Shown here: one piece after another, positions 7,416-10,258 of the stretch
Numbering within the stretch: the stretch's first letter is position 1
How the letters are laid out: each line of letters starts with the position of its first letter
Assembly (NCBI GenBank): GCA_937893145.1
Contig: CALBJW010000214.1
Span: forward strand, 1 to 10,258
From: an uncultured Prevotellaceae bacterium
Lineage (GTDB): Bacteria; Bacteroidota; Bacteroidia; Bacteroidales; Bacteroidaceae
Direction of reading: 5' to 3'
Length of the DNA: 10,258 nucleotides
Notes under the pieces: model-generated
Database searches by the model: none
What the model saw: the letters and a program-made list of their open reading frames with translations, nothing else
Told to the model about the DNA's origin: nothing
Program-made: the position numbers and the translations under genes

Positions 7416-7435
7416 CTCTGCTATTCTTAGCAGAG
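7416..7435 (+). other. Short perfect hairpin after the GH28-like gene
   Basis: CTCTGCT (7416-7422) pairs perfectly with AGCAGAG (7429-7435) around attctt, about 25 nt after the stop codon. It is followed by ccccc rather than a T run, so it does not meet the pattern of an intrinsic terminator. It may stabilise an mRNA 3' end or do nothing. No sigma-ABfr promoter is visible in the 90-nt gap before the next gene, leaving read-through from the GH28-like gene possible. Confidence 0.45.
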
Positions 7436-7480
7436 CCCCCAAAGAAAACAAAACAAATCTCTTTTAACATTCCTTTCCTT

Positions 7481-8212
7481 ATGATAAATATAGGTGATAA
7501 AGTCCGCTTCCTTAATGACGTAGGAGGCGGCATTGTACGAAGTCTCAAACCTGGTGGTGTTGCTATGGTTGAGGATGAGGACGGTTTCGACATTCCTTGT
7601 CTGGTGGAAGACCTCGTAGTGGTAGAAACAAATGAACATAACGTAGATATTCACAAGTTTGACAAATGGCATAAGAACGATAAGCCATCAAATGAAACGG
7701 TAGTCTCGAAGGATGGTGCAACAGCTCCTGTAAGCGGTAAGGAGTATCTTGCTGCTAAGACTCCTGCCAAGCAGGAAGAGGAGGTTGATGAAAATCTCGA
7801 AGCTCGTGTCGTTCGCCTTGAAATGCTTGTCAACAGACTCACTCAACGTATCGAGCGACTTGAAGATGCTCGTGCTGCAAAGGAAAAGGAGAAGGTGCAG
7901 GCTCGCCAGCAACGCAAACAGCAACGTGATGAAGAACTTGTTATCGACCTTCATGCTCATGAACTCCTCGAAACAACTTCTGGCATGTCTGCGGGCGATA
8001 TCAAGAAATACCAGATTGACATCTTCAACCGCACCATGCAGGAACATCTCGGACAAAAGGGCAAGAAGATAGTCTTCATTCATGGTAAGGGTGATGGAGT
8101 CCTCCGCAAAGCTGTCATCGACGAGCTCAAGTACAAGTACAAGACCTGTGAATATCAGGATGCCTCCTTCCAACAGTATGGCTTCGGTGCCACTATGGTC
8201 ATCATTCACTAA
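7481..8212 (+). CDS. DUF2027-type N-terminus with coiled coil and C-terminal Smr domain
   Basis: A 243-residue soluble protein of a Bacteroidota family (DUF2027/Smr). Residues 1-50 form a small beta-rich module (GDKVRFLNDVGGG, then VAMVEDEDGFDIPCLVEDLVVVE) typical of the family's N-terminus. Residues 51-103 are a charged linker. Residues 104-150 are a strongly charged helix, probably coiled coil, with heptad-like Leu/Val spacing from ENLEARVVRLEMLVNRL onward. Residues 152-243 are an Smr domain with IDLHAH (155-160, where the family usually has DLHG), HGKGDGVLR (201-209) and a terminal GATMVII. Smr domains in MutS2-related proteins bind or cleave nucleic acid and are linked to collided ribosomes; there is no MutS ATPase here, so the role is unknown. 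Homologs I recall from Bacteroides are longer, with a middle domain that appears absent. The ATG at 7481 is followed at once by the conserved motif. Confidence 0.88.
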   Translation: MINIGDKVRFLNDVGGGIVRSLKPGGVAMVEDEDGFDIPCLVEDLVVVETNEHNVDIHKFDKWHKNDKPSNETVVSKDGATAPVSGKEYLAAKTPAKQEEEVDENLEARVVRLEMLVNRLTQRIERLEDARAAKEKEKVQARQQRKQQRDEELVIDLHAHELLETTSGMSAGDIKKYQIDIFNRTMQEHLGQKGKKIVFIHGKGDGVLRKAVIDELKYKYKTCEYQDASFQQYGFGATMVIIH

Positions 8213-8279
8213 TTGTCGTCTAAGTTTAATCTCAAAGTGCTGTGTCGATATTGGCATGGTCTAAAATAACTAATTCCCT

Positions 8280-8594
8280 ATGAAAAGAGAAGCATTCAAA
8301 ATGTTCCTGAAGCCAGGATGTAAAGAAGAATACAAGCGTCGCCACGCTAATCTGTTCCCAGAACTCAAGGCATTACTCTCTGAGAGTGGTGTGCGTAACT
8401 ATAGTATCTACCTTGATGAGGATACAAACATCCTTTTCGCCTATCAGGAACTTGAAGGCGAAGGAGGCAGTCAGGATCTCGGAGGAACAGAAATCTGCCA
8501 GAAGTGGTGGGCTTATATGGCGGACATTATGGAGACTAATCCAGACAACTCTCCAATAAGCATTCCATTGCCAGAAATGTTCCACATGGATTAG
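8280..8594 (+). CDS. rhaM: L-rhamnose mutarotase
   Basis: A 104-residue enzyme that interconverts alpha- and beta-L-rhamnopyranose, supplying the anomer used by rhamnose isomerase. The match to Escherichia coli RhaM is clear over the whole length: KxF near the start, EEYKRRHANLFPEL with Tyr18 and His22, NYSIYLDE with Tyr41, CQKWWAYM with Trp76-Trp77, and NPDNSPIS near the end. These conserved Tyr, His and Trp residues line the sugar-binding site in the family. It is a cytosolic ferredoxin-like-fold protein, usually dimeric. Isomerase, kinase and aldolase genes are not in the window, so the pathway is encoded elsewhere. It lies 67 nt after the Smr gene with no clear own promoter, and a hairpin follows. 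With the GH28-like gene it hints at use of rhamnose-containing pectin. Confidence 0.95.
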   Translation: MKREAFKMFLKPGCKEEYKRRHANLFPELKALLSESGVRNYSIYLDEDTNILFAYQELEGEGGSQDLGGTEICQKWWAYMADIMETNPDNSPISIPLPEMFHMD

Positions 8595-8618
8595 CAAAAT
8601 GGCTCGTTTAAATGCTTT

Positions 8619-8638
8619 TACACGATTTTTTTCGTGTA
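8619..8638 (+). terminator. Possible terminator of rhaM
   Basis: TACACGA (8619-8625) and TCGTGTA (8632-8638) form a perfect 7-bp stem around six T residues, starting 25 nt after the rhaM stop. The following TTAACTGCATTTTT has only a broken T run. It lies just upstream of the rpsU promoter, where termination is expected, but the signal is moderate. Confidence 0.5.
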
Positions 8639-8664
8639 TTAACTGCATTTTTCCGTCGTAAAGT

Positions 8665-8695
8665 TTTGTGTTTAAATAAATTTGACGTAATTTTG
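8665..8695 (+). promoter_or_regulatory. Bacteroidetes-type promoter of rpsU
   Basis: TTTG (8665-8668) and TAATTTTG (8688-8695) are 19 bp apart and match the -33/-7 consensus. The predicted start near 8701-8703 gives a leader of about 80 nt. That length is unusual for a 63-codon gene and the leader contains pairing segments. Confidence 0.8.
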
Positions 8696-8701
8696 CCGCT
8701 C

Positions 8702-8741
8702 GTTGGGTAATTGACTGCCCTTTTGTGGTGTGCCCGACACC
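8702..8741 (+). promoter_or_regulatory. Structured rpsU 5' leader with two competing stems
   Basis: GGTGT (8727-8731) and ACACC (8737-8741) can form a local hairpin with loop GCCCG. Alternatively GTTGGGT (8702-8708) pairs with GCCCGAC (8732-8738) over 7 bp including two G·T pairs, using part of the same bases. The stems are mutually exclusive, as in attenuation or autoregulatory leaders of ribosomal protein genes. The region just before the ATG (aaaaaagaattgaa) has no extended Shine-Dalgarno sequence. Function is inference from base pairing only. Confidence 0.4.
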
Positions 8742-8784
8742 TAATTAATCACTATTTATAAACCATTTTCAAAAAAGAATTGAA

Positions 8785-8976
8785 ATGATCATTGTACCTG
8801 TAAAAGAAGGTGAGAACATTGAGCGCGCTCTCAAGAAGTTCAAGAGAAAGTCTGAGAAGACTGGTGTTATTAAGGAAGTTCGTAATCGTAAGCAGTTCAA
8901 CAAGCCATCTGTTGTAAAGCGCATCAAGATGCAGCACGCTGTTTATGTGAACAAGCTTCACCTTGACGAGGATTAA
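8785..8976 (+). CDS. rpsU: 30S ribosomal protein bS21
   Basis: A 63-residue, very basic protein matching bS21: MIIVPVKEGENIERALKKFKRK followed by an Arg/Lys-rich helix (KEVRNRKQF, KPSVVKRIK). bS21 sits on the 30S platform near the 16S rRNA 3' end. In Bacteroidota it helps, with bS6 and bS18, to sequester the anti-Shine-Dalgarno tail, so most mRNAs are translated without Shine-Dalgarno pairing. The C-terminus (QHAVYVNKLHLDED) is of Bacteroidales type rather than proteobacterial. The ATG at 8785 is fixed by the conserved N-terminus. It has its own strong promoter and a leader of about 80 nt. A recombinase gene follows after 145 nt, an order I recall as usual in Bacteroidales. Confidence 0.97.
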   Translation: MIIVPVKEGENIERALKKFKRKSEKTGVIKEVRNRKQFNKPSVVKRIKMQHAVYVNKLHLDED

Positions 8977-8988
8977 TCTCTCTCACCA

Positions 8989-9050
8989 ACTTGAATCGTA
9001 CTGCCTATTATATATATAATGTACGGGCGTGTACAGATTCGTTAGCAAGT
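8989..9050 (+). other. Large imperfect hairpin between rpsU and the recombinase gene
   Basis: GAATC-GTAC-TGCC (8993-9005) pairs with GGCG-GTAC-GATTC (9026-9040), with single-base bulges at 9030 and 9035 and one G·T pair. It encloses a perfect A/T palindrome, ATTATATATATAAT (9007-9020). ACTTG (8989-8993) and CAAGT (9046-9050) can extend the base after an internal loop. No T run follows closely, so it may be a processing or mRNA-stability element that gives rpsU and xerC different expression, rather than a terminator. Confidence 0.5.
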
Positions 9051-9060
9051 AACAAAGAAG

Positions 9061-9081
9061 CAGTCTAATAGATATAGGCTG
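9061..9081 (+). other. Second hairpin upstream of the recombinase gene
   Basis: CAGTCTA (9061-9067) pairs with TAGGCTG (9075-9081) over 7 bp including one G·T pair, with a 7-nt loop. It lies 40 nt before the recombinase ATG. No TAnnTTTG promoter is visible in the 145-nt gap, so the recombinase is probably read from the rpsU promoter and these hairpins lie within that mRNA. Confidence 0.4.
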
Positions 9082-9121
9082 TAGAACAAGTCCAAAATTA
9101 TTCGCGTTAATCATTTGTGCG

Positions 9122-10018
9122 ATGAATGATATTCAGTGGACTGATTCCTTCCTGGAATATCTGAAGTCGGAAAGAAACTATTCTGACCATACCATTAAGA
9201 ACTATTCAAATGCTCTTGTGGGACTTCGGATGTTTCTCGATAGTCTTGGTGAAAACTTAACATGGGCTGATGTCAATACCTCAATACTGAGGGAATGGAT
9301 AGTCTTTATGCTCGATGAGCAGAGTCTTTCGAATGCGTCAGTAAACCTTAATCTTAGTGCAACGCGTTCATTCTACAAGTATTTGAGAATGATGAAGCTC
9401 GTTACAATCGACCCGATGGCTAAGATTACGGGACCAAAAAGAAAGAAACCTTTGCCAACCTTTGTTAGGGAGGCAGAGATGGATCGGCTGCTCGAAATAA
9501 TGAGCGAAGATGAATCTTTCAGTGGAGTCCGTGATAGGTTGATCATCATGATGTTCTACGAGACAGGAGTAAGAAGGGCAGAGATGCTTGCAATTCAAGA
9601 TGCCGATGTCGACTTGTCTGCTAAGCAGATAAAGGTTCTCGGCAAGCGAAACAAGCAACGCATAATCCCCTTTGGGCAAGAATTGGAGGATGAAATAAAA
9701 ACTTACCTTGAACTCAGAAGGCACATTACAGAGGCGAAACCTGAGAGGTTTTTCCTTCTTGATAATGGAAAGCCAATAACAAATGAGTTTCTCGGAAAGG
9801 TGGTGAACAAAAATCTTTCGCTGGTCACTACGCAAAAGAAGAAGACACCACACGTCTTACGCCATTCGTTTGCTACTGCAATGTTGAATAACGATGCAGA
9901 TTTGGGATCAATCCAGAAGTTGTTAGGCCATCAGAGTTTGGCAACTACTGAGGTTTATACACATCTTTCGTTCGAAGAATTGAAGAGTGTTTACAAGAAT
10001 GCACATCCGCGAAAATAG
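9122..10018 (+). CDS. xerC: XerC/XerD-type tyrosine recombinase
   Basis: A 298-residue tyrosine recombinase, the normal size for XerC/XerD, which resolve chromosome dimers at dif with help from FtsK. Residues 4-100 form the SAM-like DNA-binding domain (FLEYLKSERNYSDHTIKNY). The catalytic domain has the full set of residues: Arg151 (TGVRRAEM), Lys175 (GKRNKQR), His244 and Arg247 (HVLRH), His270 (LLGHQ) and nucleophile Tyr279 (TEVYTH). The location beside rpsU and tRNA-Thr and the absence of att-like repeats, excisionase or phage genes favour a housekeeping Xer protein over a mobile-element integrase. Whether it is the XerC or XerD partner cannot be settled from this sequence alone; the symbol follows usual annotation of the rpsU-linked copy. 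The ATG at 9122 has a good family N-terminus and no Shine-Dalgarno sequence. Confidence 0.92.
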   Translation: MNDIQWTDSFLEYLKSERNYSDHTIKNYSNALVGLRMFLDSLGENLTWADVNTSILREWIVFMLDEQSLSNASVNLNLSATRSFYKYLRMMKLVTIDPMAKITGPKRKKPLPTFVREAEMDRLLEIMSEDESFSGVRDRLIIMMFYETGVRRAEMLAIQDADVDLSAKQIKVLGKRNKQRIIPFGQELEDEIKTYLELRRHITEAKPERFFLLDNGKPITNEFLGKVVNKNLSLVTTQKKKTPHVLRHSFATAMLNNDADLGSIQKLLGHQSLATTEVYTHLSFEELKSVYKNAHPRK

Positions 10019-10052
10019 ATAAAGAAAGGTAGGGGTGTAACTACAAGAAACT

Positions 10053-10083
10053 CAACAAACACGGTCGTTTTGACCTTTTGTTG
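10053..10083 (+). terminator. Possible terminator after the recombinase gene
   Basis: CAACAAA (10053-10059) and GGTC (10063-10066) pair with GACC (10072-10075) and TTTGTTG (10077-10083), giving an 11-bp stem interrupted by a 3:1 internal loop. It lies 35 nt after the stop codon and before the tRNA promoter, where termination is expected. There is no T run after it, so it is a weak example. Confidence 0.4.
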
Positions 10084-10137
10084 AAGGGATATAAAGAAAA
10101 ACGAGCAATATTTTTAAAAAAAAGCTTGAAAAAGTTT

Positions 10138-10165
10138 TTCATTTGAAAAATAATGCATAACTTTG
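10138..10165 (+). promoter_or_regulatory. Promoter of the tRNA-Thr transcription unit
   Basis: TAACTTTG (10158-10165) matches the Bacteroidetes -7 consensus. The -33 region, 19-20 bp upstream, is only a T run (TTTTT around 10134-10139), so that half is weak. The predicted start near 10171-10173 is about 36 nt before the tRNA. Confidence 0.6.
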
Positions 10166-10174
10166 CAGCCGTTT

Positions 10175-10195
10175 CCGTGTGGTTTGACCATACGG
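10175..10195 (+). other. Strong hairpin at the start of the tRNA transcript
   Basis: CCGTGTGGT (10175-10183) pairs with ACCATACGG (10187-10195) over 9 bp including one G·T pair, with a 3-nt loop. It begins within a few bases of the predicted transcription start and ends 12 nt before the tRNA. It may guide 5' processing or protect the precursor. Confidence 0.55.
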
Positions 10196-10207
10196 GAGTG
10201 GTTACAA

Positions 10208-10258
10208 GCCTCTTTAGCTCAGTTGGCCAGAGCACGTGATTTGTAATCTCGGGGTCGT
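10208..10258 (+). tRNA. tRNA-Thr (anticodon TGT), 3' end beyond window
   Basis: The first 51 nt of a tRNA: acceptor strand GCCTCTT (10208-10214), TA, D-arm stem GCTC/GAGC (10217-10220 and 10230-10233) around AGTTGGCCA, and anticodon arm CGTGA-TTTGTAA-TCTCG (10235-10251). The anticodon is TGT at 10242-10244, which reads ACA and related threonine codons. The window ends in the variable or early T-arm region, so the 3' acceptor strand cannot be checked. The middle pair of the anticodon stem (10237 with 10249) is T-T. In Bacteroidales I recall this tRNA opening a tRNA cluster followed by tuf. Confidence 0.88.

Noticed and set aside
8221..8228. TAAGTTTA as a -7 element for rhaM.
   Set aside because: It lacks the terminal G of TAnnTTTG and has no TTTG at the right distance upstream.
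7688..8257. 189-codon open frame on the minus strand over the Smr gene.
   Set aside because: It is the reverse-strand shadow of a conserved coiled coil and Smr domain; its Leu/Phe-rich content is what reversed Glu/Lys-rich coding produces.
8727..8741. bS6:bS18-type binding motif in the rpsU leader (CCG in the hairpin loop).
   Set aside because: A CCG within a five-base loop is too little; I could not match the other conserved parts of that motif.
9007..9020. A/T palindrome as an origin or recombination (dif-like) site.
   Set aside because: Alternating A/T is low complexity, and no pair of Xer-type half-sites with a 6-8 bp centre is evident around it.
9122..10018. Integrase of a mobile element inserted at tRNA-Thr.
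   Set aside because: The recombinase lies upstream of the tRNA 5' end, is of Xer size, and has no excisionase, cargo genes or attachment repeats nearby.
10041..10235. 64-codon open frame on the minus strand near the right end.
   Set aside because: It overlaps the tRNA, its promoter and the leader hairpin and shows no family features.

Overview
The window looks like a Bacteroidota chromosome, most likely order Bacteroidales and Prevotella-like. All four promoters I can place fit the Bacteroidetes sigma-ABfr pattern (TTTG near -33, about 19-20 bp, then TAnnTTTG). Start codons lack clear Shine-Dalgarno sequences. The order rpsU - xerC-type recombinase - tRNA-Thr(TGT) is, from memory, typical of Bacteroidales upstream of tuf. 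There are nine protein genes (the first cut by the window edge) and one tRNA gene, also cut.

Layout. 1-2253 (+): the 3' part of a family GH3 beta-glycosidase with a PA14 insert, followed 6 nt later by a small MazG-like nucleotide pyrophosphohydrolase. 2254-2580: a 327-nt gap between convergent genes, with no gene. It holds three 19-bp quasi-palindromes on an exact 22-bp period, a long imperfect hairpin, and the terminator of the next operon. 2581-5819 (-): a two-gene operon of tandemly duplicated AMP-forming acyl-CoA synthetases. 5820-6007: divergent promoters whose -7 regions share the 11-mer TATTTTTGCAC. 6008-7390 (+): a secreted GH28-like pectin-family hydrolase with an altered active site. 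7481-8212 (+): a shortened DUF2027/Smr-domain protein. 8280-8594 (+): L-rhamnose mutarotase. 8595-8784: the rpsU promoter and a structured leader. 8785-8976 (+): ribosomal protein bS21. 9122-10018 (+): a XerC/D-type tyrosine recombinase. 10019-10258: a hairpin, a tRNA promoter and the first 51 nt of tRNA-Thr.

How the genes fit together. The GH3 enzyme, GH28-like enzyme and rhamnose mutarotase fit breakdown of plant cell-wall sugars, and GH28 plus RhaM suggests rhamnose-containing pectin. No SusC/SusD pair or local regulator is present, so this is not a canonical polysaccharide-utilization locus. The acyl-CoA synthetase pair forms a separate lipid or acyl-activation unit. The right third is conserved housekeeping: translation (bS21, tRNA-Thr) and chromosome-dimer resolution (Xer).

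I found no convincing sign of a wholly new system. The items most worth following are the 22-bp-period palindrome array, the GH28-like protein lacking the family's HG and RIK residues, the unusual A10 region shared by the two acyl-CoA synthetases, and a possible two-state RNA leader in front of rpsU.
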